NCBI RefSeq assembly: GCF_946222985.1
Contig: NZ_CAMIFY010000004.1
Span: forward strand, 25,034-89,033
Direction of reading: 5' to 3'
DNA length: 64,000 nucleotides
DNA from: an uncultured Corynebacterium sp.
GTDB lineage: Bacteria; Actinomycetota; Actinomycetes; Mycobacteriales; Mycobacteriaceae
The stretch's first letter is position 1, and every line of letters begins with the position of its first letter. Positions 1 through 9,675 of the stretch are shown here, piece after piece. Both the position numbers and the translations under genes were made by a program. Under the pieces are notes generated by a model. It did no database searches. It was not told the origin of the DNA and worked only from the letters and a program-made list of their open reading frames with translations.

Positions 1-579
1 CGCGGCGATGCGGAGCACGATCCGTCGGAGGGCGCCATCGCGCCGAAGAACGGCACCGACGATCCGCTTGACGACGCCGGGCGCGATGCCGACGGACCGT
101 GGGACGCGGCCTTCGTGTCGTGGGTGCTCAACGAGGCGGGAATTCCGGTGCGACCCGAGGCCCCGGGGAAGACCGATGCGTGGCTGGTGACGGGAACGCC
201 GGAGCTGGCCGACGCGATGGCCGCCCGGGGCGCGTACGTCTCCGCCGAGGACGACCCCGAGTTCCGGCCGCAGGTCGGCGACCTGATCTTCTACGACTAC
301 CCCGGGCCGTTCGGGTACCACGTCAACATCGTCATCGGCGGCAACGGCGACAACATCCTCACCGCCGGCGGCGACGAACTCGGTCGGGTCGGGATCGCGT
401 CGATGGATCTGCGCAACCGCGGCGGCATCATGGGGTGGGGCACGACGGGACGCCTGGCCGACCAGATCGCGGCGAACCCGGAATTCCCCGAGTTCCCGGA
501 AGGCGCGGAGGACCCGGAGGACGCAGAGTTCTCCGAATCAGCCGAGGCCCCCGCTACACCGGAAGATGCTCCTCGATGA
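1..579 (+). CDS. C-terminal part of a CHAP/NlpC-like protein with the catalytic Cys position replaced
   Basis: The reading frame is open from base 1 and stops with TGA at 577-579, so only the C-terminal part is seen. The block PWDAAFVSWVLNEAG (codons at 97-141) aligns with the CHAP amidase signature W-C-A-x-F-V-S-W, but the Cys codon position (103-105) is GAC, Asp. The conserved His is present in GYHVNIVIG (codon 319-321), followed by GGNGDN. CHAP domains normally cleave peptidoglycan through the Cys-His pair, so this copy is probably inactive or binds without cutting. The C-terminal 40 residues are acidic and Glu/Pro-rich. The last 26 bases overlap the convergent peroxidase gene. The N-terminus and any signal peptide lie outside the window. 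Confidence 0.6.
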   Translation, partial: RGDAEHDPSEGAIAPKNGTDDPLDDAGRDADGPWDAAFVSWVLNEAGIPVRPEAPGKTDAWLVTGTPELADAMAARGAYVSAEDDPEFRPQVGDLIFYDYPGPFGYHVNIVIGGNGDNILTAGGDELGRVGIASMDLRNRGGIMGWGTTGRLADQIAANPEFPEFPEGAEDPEDAEFSESAEAPATPEDAPR

Positions 580-1045
580 GGTCGACGACGGCGTCGTCGT
601 TGGGTTCGGTGCGGGGGCGGAATCGCCCGACGACGTCACCGGAGTCGTCGACGACGAACTTCTCGAAGTTCCACGCCACGTCGCCGGCCTCGCCGTCGGA
701 GTCGGCGACCTGCCGCAGCTGCTCGTAGAGCGGGTGTGCGTCGGCGCCGTTGACGTCGATCTTGGCGAACATCGGGAAGTTCACGCCGTAGTTGGCGTCG
801 CAGAACTCGACGATCTCCTCCTCGGTGCCCGGTTCCTGGCCGCCGAACTGGTTGCACGGGAAACCGAGGACGAAGAAGCCGCGCGGGCCGAATTCGTCCT
901 GCAGGTCGCGCAGGGCGGCGTACTGGCCGGTCAGGCCGCATTCGCTGGCGACGTTGACGATGAGCAGGACATGGCCCGCCCAGTCGGCCAGCGTCGTCTC
1001 GCGGCCGTCGATCGTGGTGACGGGGGTCTCGTACAGGGTGCTCAT
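554..1045 (-). CDS. Glutathione peroxidase family protein (probably thioredoxin-dependent)
   Basis: 163 residues, the usual length for bacterial GPx-fold peroxidases. It shows NVASECGLTGQY with peroxidatic Cys36, CNQFGGQEPG with Gln70, and AWNFEKF with Trp125 and Asn126. Cys82 in FCDANYGVNFP is where thioredoxin-type GPx enzymes keep the resolving Cys. The family reduces hydroperoxides. Actinobacteria generally lack glutathione, so thioredoxin or mycoredoxin is the likely donor (inference). The ATG overlaps the TGA of the upstream DUF2334 gene as ATGA (1042-1045), suggesting translational coupling. The 3' end overlaps the convergent CHAP-like gene by 26 bp. Confidence 0.9.
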   Translation of the reverse strand: MSTLYETPVTTIDGRETTLADWAGHVLLIVNVASECGLTGQYAALRDLQDEFGPRGFFVLGFPCNQFGGQEPGTEEEIVEFCDANYGVNFPMFAKIDVNGADAHPLYEQLRQVADSDGEAGDVAWNFEKFVVDDSGDVVGRFRPRTEPNDDAVVDLIEEHLPV

Positions 1046-1743
1046 GCGGCCCATCGTAGGGGCACGGCGCCGTAGCCCGCCGGGGCGACGCCCGCGGCCA
1101 TGGCCAAGTCGAGGAGGCGGAGGATGTCGCGGCGGACCTTCTCGTCGCGCAGACGCGCCGCCGAGACGGAGATGCGGATCGGGCGGCCGTCGGCGATGGC
1201 GCGGTTGACGGAGTTGCGCATCGCGCGGCGCCACCAGCGCGCCGCGCCGAATCCCTCGCCCACGGCGAGCACGCGCGTCGGGTCCGTGGCGCCGGTGACC
1301 AGGTCATGGACGCCGTGGAGGTCGGCGGCGATGCGGAAGCCCAGGTCCGGCAGGACCTCCAGGGTCCCCGGCGACATCAACCACCGCGGCGGGGCGAAGA
1401 TGTCGGACTCCAGGTTCAGGGCCTTCATCTGGCGCGTCGCCGCCGTCAGGCGCAGGCGGGCCTCATGGGGATCGAGCGCCGAGAACTCGCTGCGGCGGCC
1501 CCGGTCGGACTGGTCGTAGCCGGCCATGAGGATCTCCGAGCCGTCGTCGCGCCGCCGACGCACCCAGTCGAGCACCGCGGGAGAATCGCGCAGCGACCAA
1601 TCGGCGCCGAGATGCGGCGCGACCAGCAACGACGGGGAGATGCCCCGGTATTCCAGGGCGGCGATGAAACGTGCGGCGTCGAGCAGCCGGTCATCCCGGA
1701 TACCCGACACCGACACCACGAGAGCGGGAGAGACGGCGGTCAT
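1042..1743 (-). CDS. DUF2334 / polysaccharide deacetylase-like protein
   Basis: 233 residues resembling the DUF2334 branch of the polysaccharide deacetylase (NodB-like barrel) superfamily: an N-terminal strand LVVSVSGIRDDRL, then SLLVAPHLG, GSEILMAGYDQSD and FAPPRWLMSPGTLEVL. In typical members the strand-1 motif is S-x-H-D and the middle motif is L-H-G-Y-x-H. Here both His-bearing positions look changed (G-I-R-D and M-A-G-Y-D), so metal binding and deacetylase activity are doubtful. No signal peptide is visible, so it is probably cytoplasmic. It is first in a two-gene unit with the peroxidase (ATGA overlap). Confidence 0.7.
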   Translation of the reverse strand: MTAVSPALVVSVSGIRDDRLLDAARFIAALEYRGISPSLLVAPHLGADWSLRDSPAVLDWVRRRRDDGSEILMAGYDQSDRGRRSEFSALDPHEARLRLTAATRQMKALNLESDIFAPPRWLMSPGTLEVLPDLGFRIAADLHGVHDLVTGATDPTRVLAVGEGFGAARWWRRAMRNSVNRAIADGRPIRISVSAARLRDEKVRRDILRLLDLAMAAGVAPAGYGAVPLRWAA

Positions 1744-1818
1744 GCCACCATCAGAACATCAACGGATGAATTCCCGGTGACGGGCAACCCAACGCAGGGC
1801 TAATCCCGGTCGGTTCGA

Positions 1819-2427
1819 TCAATCCCAGTGCACCACGTCATCGAGGTCGAGGCCGGTGCGCCACCCGAAGGCCTCGAGGTCGCGGACTTCGGCCAGATGG
1901 GTCACCGGCCCCAGGCACAGCCACGCGACGGGACGCACGGGGGCCTCGACGCCGATGAATTCGGCGAGGAAGTCCTCGCGGTAGAAGCTCACCCAGCCGA
2001 TGCCCGCGCCTTCGGCGGTGGCGGCCAGCCACATGTTCTCGATGGCCAGGGCGACCGACATCAGGCCGGTGTCGTCGACCGTGTGGCGACCGAGGACGTT
2101 CGGTCCCCCGCGCGTGGGGTCGTAGGTGACCACGACGCCGGTGCCGGATTCCACGATGCCCTCGATGCGGATGGGGTCGAACGTCTCGCGGCGATCGTCG
2201 GAAAGCGATGCGGCGAAATCCTCGCGGCACCCCGCGACATGCTCGACGAACGCCCGCAGGCGCTCCGGGCGGCGCACCACGTGAAAATCCCACGGCTGCG
2301 ACAGGCCCACCGACGGCGCTGCGTGACCGGCACCGAGGATGCGCATCAGCACATCGTCGGCGATGACCTCGCCGCTGAACTCGCGCCGCACGTCACGACG
2401 ACGGCCGATGGCCTCGTAGACGTCCAT
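1819..2427 (-). CDS. bluB: 5,6-dimethylbenzimidazole synthase (BluB-like flavin enzyme)
   Basis: 202 residues of the nitroreductase fold with BluB-specific blocks: GRRRDVRREF (Asp12 aligns with the catalytic Asp of rhizobial BluB), GHAAPSVGLSQPWDF, TYDPTRGGPNVLGRHT, GIGWVSFYRED and VAWLCLGPV with a closing GW. BluB destroys reduced FMN with O2 to make 5,6-dimethylbenzimidazole, the lower ligand of cobalamin. Ordinary nitroreductases lack this set of motifs. It starts 15 bases downstream of the ptrB stop on the same strand, so it may be the last gene of a purC-ptrB-bluB transcript. No other cobalamin gene is in the window, so its role here could be ligand supply or salvage. Confidence 0.8.
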   Translation of the reverse strand: MDVYEAIGRRRDVRREFSGEVIADDVLMRILGAGHAAPSVGLSQPWDFHVVRRPERLRAFVEHVAGCREDFAASLSDDRRETFDPIRIEGIVESGTGVVVTYDPTRGGPNVLGRHTVDDTGLMSVALAIENMWLAATAEGAGIGWVSFYREDFLAEFIGVEAPVRPVAWLCLGPVTHLAEVRDLEAFGWRTGLDLDDVVHWD

Positions 2428-2441
2428 CCCGCGCCGACCTT

Positions 2442-4564
2442 TCAGGCCGCGCCGGCGGCCCGCAGCAGCCAGGCGTACTGGAAGGCGGTCTCGCGCCACT
2501 TGGCGTAGCGGCCGGAGACGCCGCCGTGGCCGGCGCTCATCTCGGTCTTGAGCAGGAACGGCCCCGAGCCGTCGACGCCGCCGGCGACCTCGCGCAACTT
2601 CGCGATCCACTTCGCCGGCTCGACGTAGAGCACGCGGGTGTCGTTGAGGCTGGTCACCGCGAGGATCGGCGGATACCGTTTCGCCTCGACGTTCTCGTAG
2701 GGGGCGTAGGAGGCCATGTAGTCGTAGACCTCGGGATCGTGGAACGGATCGCCCCACTCGTCCCACTCCACCACCGTCAGCGGCAGCTCGGGCATGAGCA
2801 TCGACGTCAGCGGATCGACGAACGGGACGACGGCCTCGATGCCGGCGAAACGATCGCCCGCCATGTTGGCCACAGCGCCCATGAGCATCCCGCCGGCCGA
2901 ACCACCGTCGGCGACCATGCGGTCGCGGGCGGTGATCCCGGCGTCGAGGAGATCGTCGGCGACGTCGATGAAGTCGGTGAACGTGTTCTTCTTCGTCACG
3001 CCGCGTCCCTGCTCCCACCACGCGCGGCCCATCTCGCCGCCGCCGCGCACGTGCGCGATGGCGAAGATCATGCCGCGGTCGAGCAACGACAGCCTGGCGA
3101 CGGAGAAACCCGGGTCGGTCGGCGCCTCGTAGGACCCGTAGCCGTAGAGCAGCAGCGGATTCGGCGTCGTCAGATCGAGGTCCGCGCGGTGGACGAGCGA
3201 CACCGGCACGCGCGCGCCGTCGCGGGCGGTGACCCAGCGGCGCGTGGCGACGTACTCCGTCGGTTCATAGCCGCCGCGCACCGGCTGGCGTTTGAGCATC
3301 TCGCGCTCGCCCGTGGCGACGTCGAGCTGCCACACCTCCGTCGGCGTGGTGAAGGAGCCGTAGACGAAACGCAGCACCGGCGCGTCCCATTCGGCGTTGC
3401 CCGCCGACGACGCGGTGAACAGCTCCTCGGGGAAGTCGAGCTCGGAGAACTCGACACCATCCGTCTTCGCCAACGCCAGCCGCCCGATGCCGCCGGAGCG
3501 GTAGGCCAGGACGAGGTGCCCGGCGAAGCAGTCGACGCCCTCGACGCGGACGTCGTCGCGGTGGGCGACGAGTTCGCGCAGATCGTCCACGGAGTCGAAC
3601 GTGCCCGCGGCCACCGCGCCGAGCGCGAAGTTCGGGCCCGTCATGTTGTGGGTGACCATCCAGACGTCCTCGCCGTCGAGTACGGCGTGGTCGACGTCGT
3701 ACTCGACGCCGCGCTCGCGCGGGCGCACGCACGTCAATTCACCGGTCGGGTCCGAGCACTCCAGGAACCACGTCTCCGACGTGATTTTCGACCCCGCCTC
3801 GACGAACAGGTACTTCTCGCTGCGGGACGTGCCCACGCCGACCCAGTAGGACTCGTCGGGCTCATGGAAGACGCGAACGTCCTCCGACTGCGGCTTTCCG
3901 ACGTCGTGGCGCCACACCGAATCCGGCCGCCACGCTTCGTCGAGGCGCTGATAGAACAGGTGCTCCGAGCCGACCCACGTGGCGCCGGCGGAGATGTCGG
4001 CGATGACGTCGTCGTAAAGCTCCCCCGTGCGCAGATCCTTGATCCGCAGGGTGTAGCGCTCGTCGCCGACGACGTCGGTGGAGTACGCCAGCAAATGGCC
4101 GTCCTCCGTCACCGACGCGGCGCCCAGGGAGAAGTAGTCGTGGCCCTCGGCGAGCTCGTTGAGGTCGAGGAGGATCTCCTCGCCCGGCACCGACTCGCCC
4201 GGCGCGGCCTCGGGGATGGCCGGCGGCGTCCAATCGTCGCCGTCGGCGCGCATGCGGCACGACAGCCCGTAGGACTTCCCCTCCAGGGTGCGGGAGTAGT
4301 ACCACCAGCCGCCCGAGCGCACGGGCACCGACATGTCGGTCTCCTGCACGCGGGACTTGATCTCGCCGAAGATCGACTCGGTCAGGTCGCCGAGGTCGGC
4401 GGTCATCGCGTCGGTGTAGGCGTTCTCCGCCTCGAGGTGCGCGATGACGTCCGCGTCGGACTTGTCGCGCAACCACTCGTAGTCGTCGACGAACTCGCGC
4501 CCGTGGCGGGTGCGGACGTGCGGGCGACGCGCGGCGGCGGGAATCACGGGTCCGGTGGCCGGCA

Positions 4565-4565
<1 letters not shown>
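2442..4565 (-). CDS. ptrB: Oligopeptidase B (S9A prolyl oligopeptidase family)
   Basis: 707 residues: an N-terminal beta-propeller followed by a C-terminal alpha/beta hydrolase domain, normal for the family. The nucleophile is Ser556 in DGGSAGGMLMG; the acid is the Asp of SLNDTRVLY and the base the His of SAGHGGVSGR. The N-terminal block DDYEWLRDKSD is typical. The enzyme is a cytoplasmic serine peptidase that cuts short peptides after Arg/Lys. The start ATG (4563-4565) shares one base with the purC stop (TGATG), so it is probably translated by coupling to purC. The purC-ptrB pairing is, as I recall, the C. glutamicum arrangement. Confidence 0.93.
4010..4020 (-). repeat. Dispersed word GCTTTACGACG, copy 1
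   Basis: Inside ptrB, reading Leu-Tyr-Asp-Asp with the uncommon CTT codon. Confidence 0.7.
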
Positions 4566-5458
<893 letters not shown>

Positions 5459-5481
5459 GGGGATAGAGCATAGACCCCGCG

Positions 5482-6774
5482 TCACGGGTCTTCGCCGGTC
5501 AACCCCAATCGGGCGGACAGCCACGGAATCGACTCCGCGAAGCCGGTCGACCACACCCGCCAGGTGTGGGCTCCGGGCAGTTCGGAGTAGGTGACGTCGA
5601 TGCCCGCGGAGTGCGCCGCGGCGGTCAGTTCGTGCCCGGCGTCGCGGTCCTCGGAGTCGTCGAGGCCGGCGATCAAGCGGCCGGCGAGGCGGGGTTCGGC
5701 GTCGAACCGCCCGGTCTTGAGCATCTCCAGCGGATCGACGGCGGCGTAGGCCTTCGCGTCACCGCCGAAGTACTTCGCCACGGTTTGGGCGGGGTTCTCG
5801 TCGACGGGCCTCTGCTGCGGCGACATCGAAAGGAACGTCGGGTAGGTCCCCGGGTGGGACAGCGCCATCTGCAGCGCGCAGGATCCGCCGCGGCTCAGGC
5901 CGCCGATCGCCCATTTTGCCGGGTCCTCGTCGACGTCGAAGAGCTTTGCGACGGAGGCGGGCACGTCTTTCGCCAGATACGTCATCACCTTGTCGCCGGT
6001 CGTCGGGGAGTCGACGCAGAGGGTGTCCTTGAAGGGGCTGCCGTTGGCGTCGACGGCGACGACGATCGGCGCCGAACCGCGGTGGTCGGCCGCGAAGGCG
6101 TCGAGGGACTCCCCCGCCCGCCCTTCCGCGAACCACTGCTGCGGCGAGCCGGGCACCCCGGCGACGAGGACGACGACGGGCAGCGCCGGGCGGGGGTTCG
6201 CGAAGTACGCCGGCGGCAGGTACACCTGCGCGTCGCGGGCCTCGAAGCCGCTGGCGGGGTTGTCGAGGTGGACGGAGGTGAGCACGCCGCCGTCGCGAGG
6301 GGCGCGGCGAAGCCCGGGATCGCCGAGCCGCTCGTAGGCCACCTCCTCCGGCCCGGCCAGCGGGTCGAGGGCGCCGACGGTGGGATAGAGCTGATAGGTG
6401 ACGTTGGCCTGCAGCAGCGCGGCGACGACGGCGACGAGTGCGACCGGCAGCGTCCACGCCAGCTGCCGCCGTCGACCGAGCAGGGGCTTGACCACGGCGA
6501 GCAACGCCACGTGCAGCGCCACGCCGGACGCCAGGTACATCGCCGCGGGCACGGGTTCCGGGAACGGGCGCCAGGCGAGTTCGAGCATCACCCAGATGCC
6601 GCCGACGACGATCCACGCCATCGCGGCGGTGACGGCGAAGGCGCCGGTGAACCAACGGCGGGCGTCGACGCCGGCCGGCGGGCGCGCCATGAGGAGCAGT
6701 GCCGCGAGCAACGCGGCGACGATGACGACCCGGGCGGTCGGGCCGGTCAACGAGAGATCGGGGATGATGTTCAC
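5482..6774 (-). CDS. Membrane-anchored esterase (alpha/beta hydrolase)
   Basis: 430 residues. The first ~150 hold about four hydrophobic helices ([15 protein letters not shown], then [23 protein letters not shown] and [13 protein letters not shown]). The rest is an extracytoplasmic esterase-D/mycolyltransferase-like hydrolase with nucleophile Ser in [11 protein letters not shown], acid in [11 protein letters not shown] and His in PGAHTWRVW. The GTG start at 6774 is preceded by AGGA about ten bases upstream. In corynebacteria such proteins often act in the envelope; the substrate cannot be read from the sequence. It lies 23 bp upstream of purC on the same strand and is divergent from the thiolase operon. 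Confidence 0.75.
   Translation of the reverse strand: MNIIPDLSLTGPTARVVIVAALLAALLLMARPPAGVDARRWFTGAFAVTAAMAWIVVGGIWVMLELAWRPFPEPVPAAMYLASGVALHVALLAVVKPLLGRRRQLAWTLPVALVAVVAALLQANVTYQLYPTVGALDPLAGPEEVAYERLGDPGLRRAPRDGGVLTSVHLDNPASGFEARDAQVYLPPAYFANPRPALPVVVLVAGVPGSPQQWFAEGRAGESLDAFAADHRGSAPIVVAVDANGSPFKDTLCVDSPTTGDKVMTYLAKDVPASVAKLFDVDEDPAKWAIGGLSRGGSCALQMALSHPGTYPTFLSMSPQQRPVDENPAQTVAKYFGGDAKAYAAVDPLEMLKTGRFDAEPRLAGRLIAGLDDSEDRDAGHELTAAAHSAGIDVTYSELPGAHTWRVWSTGFAESIPWLSARLGLTGEDP
5943..5953 (+). repeat. Dispersed word GCTTTGCGACG, copy 2
   Basis: Inside the esterase gene, antisense to it; encodes Val-Ala-Lys with GCA. Confidence 0.7.
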
Positions 6775-6946
6775 GCCGACATTCCTACGCTCGTTCGCGT
6801 CGCGCCGGTGGCCGCCCGGCGGGTGTGACCGGAGGTGATTTTTCGGCGGGGCATCGGGGAATCCGGGTGACACGGAGCCATCCAACGGTTAATGTCTACA
6901 TTTAGTAACTCAGATCACATATAGGGATCAGGAAGGCACCAGTCAC
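6775..6946 (+). promoter_or_regulatory. Divergent promoter region of the thiolase operon and esterase gene
   Basis: The 172-bp gap carries an unusually AT-rich stretch at 6886-6925. TATAGG at 6920-6925 is a plausible -10 for the thiolase operon, and AGGAAGG at 6930-6936 is a good ribosome binding site ten bases before the ATG at 6947. The imperfect dyad GTTAATG ... CATTTAGTAAC at 6888-6909 could be a repressor site (inference). Confidence 0.4.
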
Positions 6947-8269
6947 ATGGCGAACCAGCCCAATCAGAATCTCCCGCGCCGCGCGGTCATCGTCGGCGGC
7001 AATCGCATCCCGTTCGTGCGCTCCAACAAGGAGTACAGCAACGCGTCGAACCAGGACATGCTCACCGCGGCCATCGACGGGCTCGTCGCCCGCCACGGCC
7101 TCGCCGGCGAGCGCCTGGGCGCCGTGGCGGCGGGCGCGGTGCTCAAGCACTCGCGCGACTTCAACCTCGTGCGCGAATGCGTCCTCGGCTCCGCCCTGGA
7201 CCCGGCGACCCCGGCCCACGACATCCAGCAGGCCTGCGCCACCGGCATGGAGGCCCTGTCGTCGATCTCCAACAAGATCAAGCTCGGCCAGATCGAGGCC
7301 GGCATCGCCGGTGGCGTCGACACCACGTCCGACGCCCCGATCGCCGTCTCCGACGGCCTGCGCAAGGCCCTGCTCGAGGCCAACCGCCAGAAGACCACGA
7401 CCGGCCGCCTCAAGGCGCTGGCCGCGATCCGCCCCGCCGACCTCGCCCCCGCCACCCCCGGCACCGGCGAGCCCCGCACCGGCCTGTCCATGGGCGAGCA
7501 CCAGGCCCTGACCACCGCCCAGTGGGGCATCACCCGCGCCGCCCAGGACGAGCTGGCCGCCGCCTCGCACCAGAACCTGGCGCGCGCCTACGATGAGGGC
7601 TTCTTCGCCGACCTCATCACGCCGTTCAAGGGGGTCACCCGCGACACCAACCTGCGCGGCGACTCCACCGCGGAGAAGCTCGCCAAGCTCAAGCCGGTCT
7701 TCGGCCGCGGCCTGGAGACCGAGCCGACCATGACCGCCGGCAACTCCACCCCGCTGACCGACGGCGCCTCCGCCGTCCTGGTCTCCTCCGAGGAATGGGC
7801 CGCCGAGCGCGGCCTGCCGGTGCTCGCCGACGTCGTCGACTCCGAGACCGCCGCCGTCGACTTCGTCCACGGCAACGAGGGCCTGCTCATGGCCCCGGTC
7901 TACGCCACCCCGCGCCTGCTGGCGCGCCAGGGCCTGTCCTTCGACGACTTCGACTTCTTCGAGATCCACGAGGCCTTCGCCGGCACCGTGCTGTCCACCC
8001 TGAAGGCCTGGGAGGACGAGGACTACTGCCGCGAGAACCTCGGCCTCGACGGCGCGCTGGGCTCGGTCCCGCGCGAGAAGCTCAACGTCAACGGCTCCTC
8101 CCTGGCCTGCGGCCACCCCTTCGCCGCCACCGGCGGACGCATCGCCGCCTCGCTGGCGAAGATGCTGCGCGCCAAGGCCGACGAGACCGGCCAGGTCGCG
8201 CGCGGCCTCATCTCCGTCTGCGCCGCAGGCGGCCAGGGCGTCGTCGCCATCCTCGAGGCCCGTCCGTAA
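6947..8269 (+). CDS. fadI: Acetyl-CoA C-acyltransferase (FadA2/FadI-type thiolase)
   Basis: 440 residues of a degradative-type thiolase. Nucleophile Cys97 sits in DIQQACATGMEA; the other active-site blocks are FEIHEAFAG, NVNGSSLACGHPFAATG and SVCAAGGQG. It would cleave 3-ketoacyl-CoA or acetoacetyl-CoA with CoA, or condense acyl-CoAs. It is the first gene of a three-gene unit with a FabG4-type reductase (31 bp gap) and a MaoC dehydratase. The trio resembles M. tuberculosis fadA2/fabG4/htdX, although as I recall fadA2 is divergent there. It could also serve the 3-hydroxybutyrate genes at 14-19 kb. Confidence 0.88.
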   Translation: MANQPNQNLPRRAVIVGGNRIPFVRSNKEYSNASNQDMLTAAIDGLVARHGLAGERLGAVAAGAVLKHSRDFNLVRECVLGSALDPATPAHDIQQACATGMEALSSISNKIKLGQIEAGIAGGVDTTSDAPIAVSDGLRKALLEANRQKTTTGRLKALAAIRPADLAPATPGTGEPRTGLSMGEHQALTTAQWGITRAAQDELAAASHQNLARAYDEGFFADLITPFKGVTRDTNLRGDSTAEKLAKLKPVFGRGLETEPTMTAGNSTPLTDGASAVLVSSEEWAAERGLPVLADVVDSETAAVDFVHGNEGLLMAPVYATPRLLARQGLSFDDFDFFEIHEAFAGTVLSTLKAWEDEDYCRENLGLDGALGSVPREKLNVNGSSLACGHPFAATGGRIAASLAKMLRAKADETGQVARGLISVCAAGGQGVVAILEARP

Positions 8270-8300
8270 CACCGCTAGAAACCAACAAGGAGCATCTGAC

Positions 8301-9665
8301 ATGGCAGACAAGTACCAGGATCTGGTCAACGGCGGTCCGCTCACGGGCGTCGCCAAGCAACTCGGTCTTCCCCAGCCCCCGCACCTGCGCCGCCACAAGC
8401 CCGGCGACCCGCTTCTGAAGAACGACAAGGTGCTCGTCACCGGTTCCGGCGCGGACGCCGACGCCGTCGCGAAGCAGCTCGGCGACTGGGAGCTCAACGT
8501 CCGTCGCGACCAGGCCGGCGACGACAAGGTCGGCGCCATCGTGGTCGTCGTCACCGAGGCGTCCCGCCCCAAGGAGCTGCAGGAGCCCGTCCTCAACGCG
8601 GCGAAGCACCTGCGCAAGCTCGACAAGGGCGGCCGTTTCATCGTCATCTCCCGCGCCAAGGCGGAAGCCGGCAAGGGCACCGGCTCGGCAGAAGACGTCG
8701 CCGTCAACGCCGCCCGCGGCGGTGCCGAGGGCCTGGTGCGCTCGATGGGCCACGAGGTCCGCGGCGGCTCCACCGCCAACGGCATCCTCGTCCACGACGG
8801 CGTCGACGTCACCGCCCCGTCGGTCGTCGCGTCGCTGCACTTCTTCCTGTCCGGACGCTCGGCGTTCGTCGACGGCCAGTTCCTCACCGTCTCCTCCGAC
8901 GCCGGCGAGATCCCCGCCGACTGGGACAAGCCGCTGGCCGGCAAGGTCGCCGCGATCACCGGTTCCGCCCGCGGCATCGGCGCGGCCATCGCCCGCCAGA
9001 TGAAGGCCGACGGCGCCGACGTCATCGTCATCGACGTGCCCCCGGCCGGCGACGCCCTGGCGAAGGTGGCCAACGAGCTCGGCGGCCTGGCCCTGCAGCT
9101 CGACATCACCTCCGAAGACGCCGGCAACCGCATCGCCGACGCCGCCAAGCAGCGCTTCGGCAAGCTCGACATCGTCGTGCACAACGCCGGCATCACCCGC
9201 GACAAGATGCTGGCGAACATGGACGAGGCCAAGTGGGGCTCGGTCATCGCCGTCAACATCGAGGCGCAGCTGACCATGAACGAGCAGCTCCTGGCGCACG
9301 AGGCGTTCGCGAACTCGCCGCGCATCGCCAGCATGTCGTCGACCTCCGGCATCGCCGGCAACCGCGGCCAGACCAATTACGCCACCTCCAAGGCCGGTGT
9401 GATCGGCATGGTCGAGGCCACCGCCGAGCGCGTCGCGGCCATGGGCGGCAACATCAACGCCGTCGCCCCGGGCTTCATCGAGACCGACATGACCGCCTCG
9501 ATCCCGTTCGTCAACCGCCAGGTCGCCCGCCGCGTCAACTCGCTGCAGCAGGGCGGTCAGCCGGGCGACGTCGCCCAGGCGATCTCCTTCCTGGTGTCCG
9601 ATCGTGCGCTGGGCGTCAACGGCGAGGTTCTGCGCGTGTGCGGCCAGAACATCGTGGGCCAGTAG
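8301..9665 (+). CDS. fabG4: High-molecular-weight 3-oxoacyl-ACP/CoA reductase (FabG4-type)
   Basis: 454 residues, twice the normal FabG length. Residues ~1-205 form the flavodoxin-like N-terminal half seen in FabG4 enzymes; residues ~213-454 form a short-chain dehydrogenase with cofactor loop GSARGIG (221-227), NAG at 295-297, and Ser347, Tyr360 and Lys364. M. tuberculosis FabG4 prefers NADH and CoA substrates. The C-terminus NIVGQ is followed after 10 bp by the MaoC gene. With thiolase and dehydratase alongside, the operon can run chain elongation or its reverse. Which direction it runs in the cell is not shown by the sequence. Confidence 0.92.
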   Translation: MADKYQDLVNGGPLTGVAKQLGLPQPPHLRRHKPGDPLLKNDKVLVTGSGADADAVAKQLGDWELNVRRDQAGDDKVGAIVVVVTEASRPKELQEPVLNAAKHLRKLDKGGRFIVISRAKAEAGKGTGSAEDVAVNAARGGAEGLVRSMGHEVRGGSTANGILVHDGVDVTAPSVVASLHFFLSGRSAFVDGQFLTVSSDAGEIPADWDKPLAGKVAAITGSARGIGAAIARQMKADGADVIVIDVPPAGDALAKVANELGGLALQLDITSEDAGNRIADAAKQRFGKLDIVVHNAGITRDKMLANMDEAKWGSVIAVNIEAQLTMNEQLLAHEAFANSPRIASMSSTSGIAGNRGQTNYATSKAGVIGMVEATAERVAAMGGNINAVAPGFIETDMTASIPFVNRQVARRVNSLQQGGQPGDVAQAISFLVSDRALGVNGEVLRVCGQNIVGQ

Positions 9666-9675
9666 GGGGCGCGGA

